9,676 nt of DNA from an uncultured Lachnospiraceae bacterium (GTDB taxonomy: Bacteria; Bacillota_A; Clostridia; Lachnospirales; Lachnospiraceae). A model generated the notes under the pieces. The model was not told the origin of the DNA. It saw only the letters and a program-made list of their open reading frames with translations, and made no database searches. How positions within the stretch are numbered: the first letter of the stretch is position 1; every line of letters begins with the position of its first letter. The stretch lies in contig CADBNG010000201.1 of the NCBI GenBank assembly GCA_902795985.1, positions 1 to 9,676 of the forward strand, given 5' to 3'. The position numbers and the translations under genes were made by a program. Shown here in pieces: positions 1-6,243 of the stretch.

Positions 1-35
1 CGGCAGCCCCGGAAAGGAAGGAGAGGGAGCTGCCG
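1..35. repeat. Inverted repeat with 7-bp arms at the window edge
   Basis: CGGCAGC (1-7) is the reverse complement of GCTGCCG (29-35). The 21-base interval between them is almost all purine on the plus strand. It lies just before a second hairpin and may be part of a terminator or the 3' end of a gene outside the window. The left edge cuts off its context, so no function can be given. Confidence 0.35.
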
Positions 36-42
36 TATAAGC

Positions 43-80
43 ACGGGTCCGGCTTTTGCCGGCCCGTATTTATTATATTA
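43..80 (+). terminator. Terminator-like GC-rich hairpin downstream of mop
   Basis: ACGGG-T-CCGGC (43-53) pairs with GCCGGCCCGT (58-67), giving a 10-bp stem with one bulged T and a TTTT loop. On the plus strand it is followed by an AT-rich tract, ATTTATTATATTA. Read on the minus strand, just after the mop stop codon, the same stem has no T tract (GCTTATACGG follows). It therefore suits a plus-strand transcript arriving from the left better than it suits mop, although it may slow both. Confidence 0.5.
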
Positions 81-87
81 AAACCGA

Positions 88-504
88 TTACTCGATACCG
101 ACCATGACGGAAGTCGCCTTGATAACCGCTGTCGCTTCTTTTCCGGCTTCCAGGCCAAGCTCTTTGATGGCGTTCATGGAAATGGTGGCGGAGATCAGGT
201 TGCCGCCGGCGATGCGGATTTTCACGATTCCGTTTACGGCGCCTTCCTGTACGTCTTCCACGGTTCCCGGGAACTGGTTGCGGGCGGAAAGCTTCATGGC
301 TCCGATGCCGACCATCACTTCCGTCGCCTTGATCACGGCGATGGCTTCTTTGCCGGCTTCCAGCTCCAGCTCTTTGATGGCGTTCATGGAGATGGTGGCG
401 GAGACGGCCGTGTCGGCAAAACCGATTTTTACAATGCCGTTTACGGCGCCTTCTTCGATGCTGAGAATGGTTCCTTTAATCTGATTTCTTGCGCTGAGTT
501 TCAT
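88..504 (-). CDS. Tandem Mop (TOBE-type) molybdate/molybdopterin-binding protein
   Basis: This is a small cytoplasmic protein of two fused Mop domains. Each begins with the same eight residues, MKLSARNQ, at residues 1 and 70. Further shared blocks are EGAVNGIVKI, SATISMNAIKEL, LEAGKEA, AVIKAT and VMVGI. By my count about 50 of 69 positions are identical between the halves. The pattern matches the clostridial molybdopterin-binding protein of about 68 residues (Mop of Clostridium pasteurianum) and the two-domain ModG proteins. These assemble into rings that bind molybdate or tungstate at subunit interfaces and are thought to store the oxyanion or buffer its level. The start is set by AAGGAG six bases upstream. 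A good promoter lies at 561-589 on this strand. No ModABC or Moco genes lie in the window, though they may be to the left. Confidence in the family is high; the storage role is inferred. Confidence 0.93.
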   Translation of the reverse strand: MKLSARNQIKGTILSIEEGAVNGIVKIGFADTAVSATISMNAIKELELEAGKEAIAVIKATEVMVGIGAMKLSARNQFPGTVEDVQEGAVNGIVKIRIAGGNLISATISMNAIKELGLEAGKEATAVIKATSVMVGIE

Positions 505-524
505 GATTGTCTCCTTTTATTCTG

Positions 525-543
525 TCAGGCTTTGAAGGCCTGA
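525..543 (-). promoter_or_regulatory. Hairpin in the mop 5' leader
   Basis: TCAGGC (525-530) and GCCTGA (538-543) are perfect 6-base inverted arms around a 7-base loop. They lie between the predicted mop transcription start (near 554) and its ribosome binding site. It could be a stabilising leader hairpin or a DNA operator dyad. It lies about 15 bases upstream of the Shine-Dalgarno sequence and does not hide it. Confidence 0.3.
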
Positions 544-556
544 ATTGTTTTTACGG

Positions 557-585
557 TTGCATTATAGCGCCGGATAGTATATAAG
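557..585 (+). promoter_or_regulatory. Candidate promoter for the lysR gene, overlapping the mop promoter
   Basis: TTGCAT (557-562) and TATAAG (580-585) are 17 bases apart on the plus strand. If used, transcription would start near 592 and give a leader of about 55 bases. It occupies almost the same DNA as the mop promoter on the other strand, so the two would interfere with each other. The hexamers are good but not perfect. Confidence 0.45.
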
Positions 586-589
586 TAAA
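561..589 (-). promoter_or_regulatory. Sigma-A type promoter for mop
   Basis: Read on the minus strand, TTTACT (584-589) and TATAAT (561-566) are separated by exactly 17 bases. The -10 is a perfect consensus. Transcription should start near 554, giving a leader of about 50 bases before the mop ATG. The -35 lies within an inverted repeat (574-594), which is a natural position for a regulator. Confidence 0.7.
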
Positions 590-594
590 ACTAT
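574..594. promoter_or_regulatory. Inverted repeat over the mop -35, possible LysR-type box
   Basis: ATAGT (574-578) and ACTAT (590-594) are inverted arms with an 11-base interval, which resembles the T-N11-A layout of LysR-family binding sites. It covers the -35 of the mop promoter and the -10 of the candidate lysR promoter. That it is a binding site is inferred; the dyad itself is visible. Confidence 0.35.
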
Positions 595-611
595 AAATAT
601 CAATGATGACC

Positions 612-627
612 ATAAGCAATAGCTTAT
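612..627. promoter_or_regulatory. Perfect dyad ATAAGC-N4-GCTTAT upstream of lysR
   Basis: Six-base arms ATAAGC (612-617) and GCTTAT (622-627) flank AATA. The dyad ends nine bases before the AGGAGG of the LysR gene. LysR-type regulators commonly bind such short interrupted palindromes near their own start and repress themselves. It is also followed directly by AAAA, so a weak RNA hairpin close to the ribosome binding site is an alternative. Confidence 0.45.
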
Positions 628-647
628 AAAAGATCAGGAGGCCGATA

Positions 648-1553
648 ATGCTGAGCACACGCCAGCTGGTAATCTTTTCCGCGGTTTATGAGGAAGGCAG
701 CATGACGGCTGCGGCCGGGAAGATTCATATGTCCCAGCCGGCGGTGAGCCAGACCATCCGCGAGATTGAAGAGGAGTACGGAACGGAGGTCTTTGAACGG
801 TACGGTTCCCGGCTTTTTGTCACGGACGCCGGGGAAATCCTTTACGGGTATGCCAAAAGAATCCTGAATCTGTACAGGGACCTGGATCAGGAGATCCGGC
901 AGAACGACGGTGTCCGGGAGATCCGTGTCGGAGGCAATATCTCGGCGGGAACAGCCCAGATGGCCGGTCTGGTTACCCGGTTTTGTCAGCTTTATCCGGA
1001 TATTCATGTAAAAGTGATGGTGTTCCAGGCCCCGGTTCTTCTTCGGGCGCTGCAGAGAAATGAGCTGGACCTTGCCCTGGTGGAAGACCAGAAGGACAGG
1101 AATTACTGGGGCGAGCTGATTCTGGAGCCCTACTATCATGACCGGATTATCGTGATCGGATCCCCGGATCATCCCTTTGCCGGGAAAACCGTGCGGCTGC
1201 AGGACCTTTCGGAGGAGACGTTCCTGTTCCGTGAACGGGGGGCCGGCGTCCGGGATATGTTTGACAGCATTCTGAACCTGCGCAAAATGAGCGTAAAGGT
1301 GGGGTGGGAATGCACCTCGACGGACGCCCTGGTGGAAGCCGTACGCCTGAAAATGGGCATTGCGGTGCTGCCGTATCTGCTGGTGAAAAAGCGGCTGGAC
1401 GCGGGGGAAATCCGGGAGATCCGTCTGTCGGATGTTTCCCTGGAACGACGCCTGAATATCGCCCGCCATAAAGATAAAGTGCTCACAAAGCCGCTGCGGG
1501 ACTTTATGGAGCTGGTGCGGATGCTGCCGGAGGAAACGGAAAAATCAGAGTAA
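648..1553 (+). CDS. LysR-family transcriptional regulator
   Basis: The protein has 301 residues, the usual LysR length. The N-terminal winged helix-turn-helix covers about residues 2-60. It contains the family pattern with SMTAAAGKIHMSQPAVSQTI at 18-37, and the following ERYGSRLFVTDAG closes the wing. A linker helix (about 62-88) leads to the periplasmic-binding-protein-like effector domain (about 90-295), seen in IRVGGNISAGTAQM and in ALVEAVRLKMGIAVLPYLLV. The overall look is of the CysL/CbbR-like branch, but the effector cannot be named. AGGAGG ends six bases before the ATG. The gene is divergent from mop, and a perfect dyad lies just upstream, so self-regulation and control of mop are reasonable guesses. 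The next gene downstream on the same strand, a symporter, begins 94 bases after the stop with no terminator between, so co-transcription is possible. Confidence 0.95.
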   Translation: MLSTRQLVIFSAVYEEGSMTAAAGKIHMSQPAVSQTIREIEEEYGTEVFERYGSRLFVTDAGEILYGYAKRILNLYRDLDQEIRQNDGVREIRVGGNISAGTAQMAGLVTRFCQLYPDIHVKVMVFQAPVLLRALQRNELDLALVEDQKDRNYWGELILEPYYHDRIIVIGSPDHPFAGKTVRLQDLSEETFLFRERGAGVRDMFDSILNLRKMSVKVGWECTSTDALVEAVRLKMGIAVLPYLLVKKRLDAGEIREIRLSDVSLERRLNIARHKDKVLTKPLRDFMELVRMLPEETEKSE

Positions 1554-1647
1554 ACAAAGCAGCGGCAGGGGTCTCTCTGCAGGAGATGAAGGAGCGAAAG
1601 AGCCTTCGGACGTACTTGAATCATATTACTTGGAAGGAGGGAGAAAG

Positions 1648-3060
1648 ATGACAGCTACAGCTGTTGTGCAGGCCATTGATGACGCATTATATACCTGGTG
1701 TCTGATCTATCTTCTGGCGGGGGCGGGAATCTTTTTTACGATCCGCACCGGCTTTGTCCAGATCCGCCTGCTGAAGGATGCCCTGAAATGCATGATGGAG
1801 CGGAAAACCGACGGGAAAGGGATTTCTTCCTTTCAGGCGCTGATGATCGCGACGGCATCCCGGGTCGGGACCGGCAACATGGCCGGGGTCGCGACGGCAA
1901 TCGTGATCGGCGGTCCGGGCGCCGCCTTCTGGATGTGGCTGATGGCGATTCTCGGATCCGCGTCCGCCTTCGTGGAAAGTACCCTTGCCCAGATTTACAA
2001 ACAGAGGGACGGGGAAACGTTTAAGGGAGGCCCGGCTTATTATATTGACCGCGCCCTCCGCAAAAAATGGCTGGCGATCCTTTTCGCGATCACGCTGATC
2101 GCCACATTCGCTTTCGGATTTAACGGCCTGCAGGCTTTCAATATCGTTTCTTCTTTTGACTATTATGCAGCGAATACATCCGCGAGCCGGATCCCGATAG
2201 TGGTGGGAATCCTGCTTTGCGTGATCTGCCTGATCCTGTTTTTCGGAGGAACGGAAAAAATCGGCTGGGTTTCTTCGGTGCTGGTTCCGGTCATGGCAGG
2301 GATTTATATCGTTCTGGGAATCATTATCATTGCGATCAATTTCGGAGAGATCCCCGAAGTGCTTTCCTCCATTTTCCGTTCGGCTTTTGATTTCAAATCG
2401 ATTTTCGGAGGGTTTACGGGATCCTGTATGGTTTACGGCATCAAGAGAGGGCTGTTCTCCAATGAAGCCGGTATGGGATCCGCCCCCAATGCTTCCGCGT
2501 CCGCGGTGGTTTCCCACCCGGCAAAGCAGGGACTGGCCCAGGTCGTTTCGGTTTATATCGATACGCTGCTGATCTGCTCGGCCACGGTCTTCATCCTGCT
2601 GCTTACCGGCGTGTACAAGGAGTCATCGGACCTTTCCGGGATCCCGCTGATTCAGCAGTCCATTGCGTCGCAGTTCGGCGAAGGGTCCATCCATATCGTG
2701 ACGGCGGCCGTCTGCATGTTTGCCTTCACATCCATTATCGGGAACTATTTCTATGCGGAAGCCAATATCCGTTTTATCAGCAAAGACAGGAGGGTGATGA
2801 CCGTATTCCGCCTTGCCGCCGCTGCCATGGTCTTTCTCGGCGCTCAGGCAAATCTGGATCTGGCCTGGAGCCTTGCGGATATTACAATGGGACTGGAGGC
2901 GATCGTCAATATCATCGCTATTCTGATGCTTTCGGGAATCGCCGTTAAGGCGCTGCGGGATTATGAGAAGCAGAAGAGGATGGGGCTGGATCCGGTGTTT
3001 TATGAAAAGAATATCGGGCTGAACAATACCTATGTATGGAAAGACAGCCCGGAGGAATAG
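1648..3060 (+). CDS. AGCS-family sodium:alanine/glycine symporter
   Basis: This is a 470-residue integral membrane protein that should import alanine or glycine with sodium (or protons) across the cytoplasmic membrane. Family marks are [20 protein letters not shown] near residues 58-77, which carries the GTGN substrate/cation motif. The AGCS signature [19 protein letters not shown] lies near residues 269-287. About ten hydrophobic segments are visible, including IIIIAI near 228-233 and the block after [10 protein letters not shown]. The length is typical (440-490). I chose ATG 1648 because GGAGG ends seven bases before it. A TTG in the same frame at 1630 has no such site. The gene follows LysR by 94 bases. 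Which amino acid is carried cannot be told from sequence alone. Confidence 0.95.
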   Translation: MTATAVVQAIDDALYTWCLIYLLAGAGIFFTIRTGFVQIRLLKDALKCMMERKTDGKGISSFQALMIATASRVGTGNMAGVATAIVIGGPGAAFWMWLMAILGSASAFVESTLAQIYKQRDGETFKGGPAYYIDRALRKKWLAILFAITLIATFAFGFNGLQAFNIVSSFDYYAANTSASRIPIVVGILLCVICLILFFGGTEKIGWVSSVLVPVMAGIYIVLGIIIIAINFGEIPEVLSSIFRSAFDFKSIFGGFTGSCMVYGIKRGLFSNEAGMGSAPNASASAVVSHPAKQGLAQVVSVYIDTLLICSATVFILLLTGVYKESSDLSGIPLIQQSIASQFGEGSIHIVTAAVCMFAFTSIIGNYFYAEANIRFISKDRRVMTVFRLAAAAMVFLGAQANLDLAWSLADITMGLEAIVNIIAILMLSGIAVKALRDYEKQKRMGLDPVFYEKNIGLNNTYVWKDSPEE

Positions 3061-3190
3061 CAGAAGCGTGCCTGCGCAGAGACACAGGGGAGCGGCCGCG
3101 GCCTTGAATTGTATGGAGACAATAATGAAAATACGGATGGAAGAACCCGGAAAAACCGCGGCGCGTTCTGTCCGGTCGGAGGATCTTTCA

Positions 3191-3463
3191 ATGAGCGAAA
3201 ACAGAATTTTTCATCCCGGCGACATCGTACAGCATTTTAAAAGAGAATGGGCGGATCCGGCATCCAGTGAATATCTGTATCAGATCATCGGGACGGCGGA
3301 ACATACGGAAACGAAGGAAAAGATGATGGTTTACCAGGCGCTGTACGGCGATTTCCGTCTTTACGTCCGCCCGTATGAAATGTTCATGAGTGAAGTGGAC
3401 CGGGAAAAATACCCGCAGGCGGGGCAGAAGTACCGCTTTGAATTGAAAACTCCGGATAAATAA
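3191..3463 (+). CDS. DUF1653 family small protein
   Basis: This is a 90-residue soluble protein of unknown function. The body matches the DUF1653 pattern: an opening [11 protein letters not shown], then [16 protein letters not shown], the core [20 protein letters not shown], and the end [16 protein letters not shown]. Members are common in Firmicutes and other bacteria, and no biochemical role is known to me. I chose ATG 3191 because GGAGG lies eight bases upstream and family members begin close to the PG motif. An in-frame ATG at 3125, with GGAG six bases upstream, would add 22 residues with no family resemblance. The gene is 130 bases after the symporter and converges on the MocR gene, from which it is separated by a REP-like hairpin. 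Confidence 0.85.
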   Translation: MSENRIFHPGDIVQHFKREWADPASSEYLYQIIGTAEHTETKEKMMVYQALYGDFRLYVRPYEMFMSEVDREKYPQAGQKYRFELKTPDK

Positions 3464-3464
3464 A

Positions 3465-3490
3465 ACACAGAAGGGACAGGCACCTTGTGT
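3465..3490 (-). terminator. REP-like hairpin acting as terminator between convergent genes
   Basis: AAGG (3471-3474) pairs with CCTT (3483-3486) around an 8-base loop, and ACAC (3465-3468) pairs with GTGT (3487-3490) past a 2-base bulge. On the minus strand the hairpin is followed by TTTATTTAT, so it suits termination of the MocR gene, whose TGA lies at 3492-3494. On the plus strand no T tract follows. The text GGGACAGGCACCTTGTGT resembles a dispersed palindromic repeat that I recall from many Firmicute genomes; this is memory, not a search result. Confidence 0.5.
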
Positions 3491-3491
3491 G

Positions 3492-4889
3492 TCACAGGAG
3501 TTTTGCAAGAAGCCGTATTCCTTCCAGGGATTCCGGCTTCTGAATGCAGACGGAACTGTTCAGGCGAAGGCAGTTTGTGAATTCGGAACCGGCGGAGAAG
3601 ATGGAGCCCGGAAGGAAGGAAATTCCCTGCTGGAGCGACCGGTCCAGCAGTGCGAGCGTGTCGAAGCCTTCCGGCAGTTCGATCCAGAGATAGAAGCCGC
3701 CTTCGGGAGGGAAGACTTTTGTGCCGGTAGGAAAAGAGGCCCGGACTGCGCCGGCCACCGCTTCCGTTGCTTTTCGCAGTTCACTGCGGATGCGGCGGAG
3801 GTGTTTTTTTGCCTGCGGCTGCTCCAGGTACAGGGCAAGGCCGTCCTGCAGGACCGGGGGAACAGATGCCTGGTAAAGGTCCGCGAAGCCCTGGATGTAA
3901 CGCTGGTATTTGCCGCCGGAAATATAATGCAGCTGCGTCGAAGGATCCCGCAGACCGGAGATGTAGATGACCTGGTCGGAACCGCCGGCTTTTAAGGGGA
4001 GCGGGCGTCTGGAGGAAAAACAGTAATCCCCGGCAATATCGTACTCAACGACCGCGATGTCCATTTCCCCGCAGAGTGAGAGCAGCCGCTGCTTATGAGG
4101 AACCGGCATCAGGGAGCCGGTGGGGTTGGAATAATTCGGCATGCACATCAGGCAGCGGATGGCCGGATCGTTTCGGACCGCTTCTTCAAAACAGTCCAGA
4201 TCCAGACCGGTTTCCGGATGGGACGGTATCGGGACGACCCGGACGCCGAAGAGACGGGCAATGAAGAAAAAATAGCTGTTCCCGGGGCTTTCTACGGCAA
4301 TGGCGTCTGTTCTGGAAACACAGGATTCCAGAGCCAGGGTCAGGGCCTGCATCATGCCGGTACAGACACAGATCTGCTCCGGGTCGGTCAGCCATTTGGC
4401 CCGTTCGCTCCATTGGATAACAGCACGGGCAAGCGCCTGGGAGGTTCCGGTGCGGTACAGGACTGAAGGATCATCGGAACCGCCGGTAATACAGCGGCGG
4501 ATGCAGGAAGCCATACGGGCGTTGTCCTCCAGTTCCGGAGGAAGATGCCGGAGCGCGAAAGGATAGGGAAGGCCGGGATCATCCGCCAGGCCGTAGATAT
4601 GATACAGCCGGGAAGCCTGTTCGTCGTTTTCCTGATCAAACAGCCGGGCATAGGGGGAAAAGACCGGCTTTTTGCCGAAGCTGCTCTGCCGGACAAAAAA
4701 GCCGCTTTTCGGCCGGCTTTCAATGATGCCGGTCATTTCCAGATGTTCGTAAGCCGCCATGACCGGAGTAATGCTGCAGTGCTGCATCGCGGCCATTTCC
4801 CGAAGCGAAAAAAGCCGGTCGCCTTCTTTGAGCATCCGCTGTTCGATCAGATCCGTAATGTATTTTTCAATCTGTTCCTGTCTGTTCAT
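3492..4889 (-). CDS. MocR-type regulator (GntR HTH plus aminotransferase fold), PLP site degenerate
   Basis: The protein has 465 residues, the normal MocR length. Residues 1-68 form a GntR winged helix (QIEKYITDLIEQRMLKEGD, SLREMAAMQHCSITPVMAAY, IESRPKSGFFV). Residues about 95-465 have the fold-type I aminotransferase layout, with YSNPTG at 253-258 and CLRLN at 440-444 (the substrate-carboxylate Arg). The PLP-holding residues are not there. The stretch normally read as SFSKTL-x-P-x-x-R-x-G is SGLRDPSTQLHYISGG (311-326), about three residues shorter, with no Schiff-base Lys and no phosphate-binding Arg. The EDD-x-Y motif reads EYDIA (282-286). There is no frame disruption, so this is not simple decay. 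Most MocR proteins sense PLP or its adducts; this one probably senses something else. The ribosome binding site is weak. It is divergent from the bicupin operon, which is its likely target. Confidence 0.9.
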   Translation of the reverse strand: MNRQEQIEKYITDLIEQRMLKEGDRLFSLREMAAMQHCSITPVMAAYEHLEMTGIIESRPKSGFFVRQSSFGKKPVFSPYARLFDQENDEQASRLYHIYGLADDPGLPYPFALRHLPPELEDNARMASCIRRCITGGSDDPSVLYRTGTSQALARAVIQWSERAKWLTDPEQICVCTGMMQALTLALESCVSRTDAIAVESPGNSYFFFIARLFGVRVVPIPSHPETGLDLDCFEEAVRNDPAIRCLMCMPNYSNPTGSLMPVPHKQRLLSLCGEMDIAVVEYDIAGDYCFSSRRPLPLKAGGSDQVIYISGLRDPSTQLHYISGGKYQRYIQGFADLYQASVPPVLQDGLALYLEQPQAKKHLRRIRSELRKATEAVAGAVRASFPTGTKVFPPEGGFYLWIELPEGFDTLALLDRSLQQGISFLPGSIFSAGSEFTNCLRLNSSVCIQKPESLEGIRLLAKLL

Positions 4890-4960
4890 GCCGTGTTCTA
4901 CGGTTCGTTTTTCAGGTTCCTACACTCAGAATAAAGGCAGGAGGCCCCGGTGGCAACCGC

Positions 4961-5012
4961 TTTTTTCTCCGGAGAATGACAGTTTCCGCCTTTTTTCTCC
5001 GTTTTTTCACCG
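4961..5012. promoter_or_regulatory. Three copies of an 11-bp repeat, candidate MocR operator
   Basis: TTTTTTCTCCG occurs at 4961-4971 and 4991-5001, exactly 30 bases apart. TTTTTTCACCG follows immediately at 5002-5012. Read on the minus strand the unit is CGGWGAAAAAA. The copies lie between the divergent MocR gene and the bicupin operon. Spaced direct repeats are the known operator form of MocR proteins such as GabR and PdxR, so a binding role is a reasonable inference. The third copy abuts a possible plus-strand -10 (TATACA, 5017-5022). Confidence 0.5.
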
Positions 5013-5042
5013 GAACTATACATAGGAGGGGCCCCCGGATTC

Positions 5043-5051
5043 TGGTACACT
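5043..5051 (+). promoter_or_regulatory. Candidate extended -10 promoter for the bicupin operon
   Basis: TG-G-TACACT (5043-5051) fits an extended -10 element, with no good -35 in front. TATACA at 5017-5022 is an alternative -10, and its -35 region would lie inside the repeats at 4991-5012. That geometry would suit activation by the divergent regulator. Neither is strong enough to prefer outright. Confidence 0.3.
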
Positions 5052-5067
5052 TTAAGGGAGAAACTAC

Positions 5068-5089
5068 GGGCATCCGCGGTAAAATGCCC
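5068..5089 (+). promoter_or_regulatory. Hairpin in the leader of the bicupin operon
   Basis: GGGCAT (5068-5073) and ATGCCC (5084-5089) are 6-base inverted arms around a 10-base loop containing CCGCGG. It lies 30 bases before the start codon. No T tract follows, so it is not a terminator. It may be an operator dyad or a leader stem-loop. Confidence 0.25.
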
Positions 5090-5119
5090 TGCGGGAAACG
5101 ACGGAAAGGAGATCAAATA

Positions 5120-6229
5120 ATGGCACAGAGATCTAGAATCCATGAGAAACACGTACATTCCCTGATCTGGCGTGAAGGGCCGGAAGGACTGTATCCCTTC
5201 CCGCTCCTTTGGATGGAGGGCGAGCAGGATCTGGAAGGCTTTCATGCCAGCGTGAGCTATGCCTATATTAAAGAATGCTGTTCCTTCCACCCGGTGGAGG
5301 GCATGGTAGTCCATCCCTATGACGAGATCATGGTTTTTGTTTCGACAAACCTGGACGCGATGCAGGACCTCGGAGCGGAAGTAACGATTACCATCGGAGA
5401 AGAACAGGAACAGTATTCCTTCAACCACAGCACGGTCGTCTGCATTCCCAAAGGCGTGCCTCACGGCCCGGCTACAGTTACGAGCCTTGACAAGGCCTTT
5501 GTGCAGTATACGGTCGGACTGGATACCGCCTATGCCGGAGAGATGATCGCTCCCGGCCAGCTGGGCGAGCCGGTGCCCGGCAAAAAATATGCCGATCTTG
5601 TCAAGCCATTCCGCTGGTGGGTGGATCCGGTGACCGGTATGCGGATTCAGGACAAATACAGCGATCCCGCCTGGTGGGAGAATCACGATGAAAACGATCC
5701 GGGTTACGGACAGATTGCCCGCTGGTACAAGGACGCGGCGGAATACAAGGCTATTTCCGACGGAAATCTGGACTGCTTCGGCGTTTCCCATCCCAGCAAC
5801 CGGGGAGACAAAGGCCCGGGCAACGCGAAGAACCTGATCTGGATGTTCGGAAAGCAGCTGAACGGCTTCAATCTGAACACCGCTTTCGGCCATTTCACCT
5901 CTCCCGGAATTCTTCATAAAGCCGGAGAATCCCACAGCCATGTGAATGAAGAGATTCTGGTGTTCCTCAGCCTGGATCCGGACGATCCCCTTTATCTTGG
6001 AGCAAGATGCGAAATCGCTCTTGGCGAGGAGGACGAACGTTACGCGGTGGAAGTGCCGACAGCCTTCATGATTCCCAGAGGACTGACCCATCTGCCCCAG
6101 ACCTGCTTATGGCTGGACCGTCCTTATGTCTTCATGGTCATCGAGCTCGATGCGGAGCATGAGTCTCCCTGGAAGGTTCGTGACGGATCCTTGAACAAGT
6201 ACGAAGCGGAAGACCAGGCGGGCGAATAA
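5120..6229 (+). CDS. Two-domain (bi-)cupin protein of unknown function
   Basis: This is a 369-residue soluble protein with no signal peptide. Two cupin halves can be seen. The first (about residues 60-135) has HPYDEIMVFV and then IPKGVPHGPA. The second (about 270-350) has HSHVNEEILVFL and then IPRGLTHLP. The second keeps the full metal set (HxH-x3-E and P-x-G-x2-H). The first lacks the leading His (VVH in place of HxH) but keeps H, E and H, so both may bind a metal such as Fe, Mn or Ni. A Trp-rich linker (FRWWVDP, PAWWENHD) separates the halves. I chose ATG 5120 because AAAGGAG lies upstream; the longer frame from 4976 runs through the regulatory repeats. It is first in an apparent operon, 14 bases ahead of the next gene. 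Bicupins include dioxygenases, isomerases and decarboxylases, and I cannot assign which. Confidence 0.85.
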   Translation: MAQRSRIHEKHVHSLIWREGPEGLYPFPLLWMEGEQDLEGFHASVSYAYIKECCSFHPVEGMVVHPYDEIMVFVSTNLDAMQDLGAEVTITIGEEQEQYSFNHSTVVCIPKGVPHGPATVTSLDKAFVQYTVGLDTAYAGEMIAPGQLGEPVPGKKYADLVKPFRWWVDPVTGMRIQDKYSDPAWWENHDENDPGYGQIARWYKDAAEYKAISDGNLDCFGVSHPSNRGDKGPGNAKNLIWMFGKQLNGFNLNTAFGHFTSPGILHKAGESHSHVNEEILVFLSLDPDDPLYLGARCEIALGEEDERYAVEVPTAFMIPRGLTHLPQTCLWLDRPYVFMVIELDAEHESPWKVRDGSLNKYEAEDQAGE

Positions 6230-6243
6230 CGGGAGAAAAGGCC

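Noticed and set aside
1554..1647. Possible glycine riboswitch upstream of the AGCS symporter (GAAGGAGCGAAAGAGCC, CTCTCTGCAGG)
   Set aside because: Glycine riboswitches often precede AGCS genes, but the gap is only 94 bases. The conserved CCGAAGG and TCTCAGGCAAA-GGAC blocks are absent or in the wrong order, no tandem aptamer fits, and the only stem I find is 5 bp.
1630..1647. Upstream TTG start for the symporter
   Set aside because: The six extra codons would be the Shine-Dalgarno sequence itself. ATG 1648 has GGAGG at the right distance.
1687..2517. Open frame of 276 codons antisense to the AGCS symporter, and a similar one at 624-1469 antisense to lysR
   Set aside because: Both are rich in Arg, His, Pro and Gly in the way of shadow frames, have no family resemblance, and lie opposite well-supported genes.
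3489..3995. Open frame of 168 codons on the plus strand opposite the MocR gene
   Set aside because: It has no domain, and its sequence is explained by the aminotransferase-fold coding strand opposite.
4961..5012. T-rich runs read as a terminator for the MocR or bicupin genes
   Set aside because: The six-T runs are not preceded by a stable GC stem at the right spacing, and they recur as an 11-base unit, which fits an operator better.
4898..6091. Long open frame of 397 codons on the minus strand, antisense to the bicupin gene
   Set aside because: The plus-strand frame has clear cupin motifs and a good ribosome binding site. The antisense translation has no recognisable domain, and it runs through the regulatory repeats. 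It is a by-product of GC-biased codon use.
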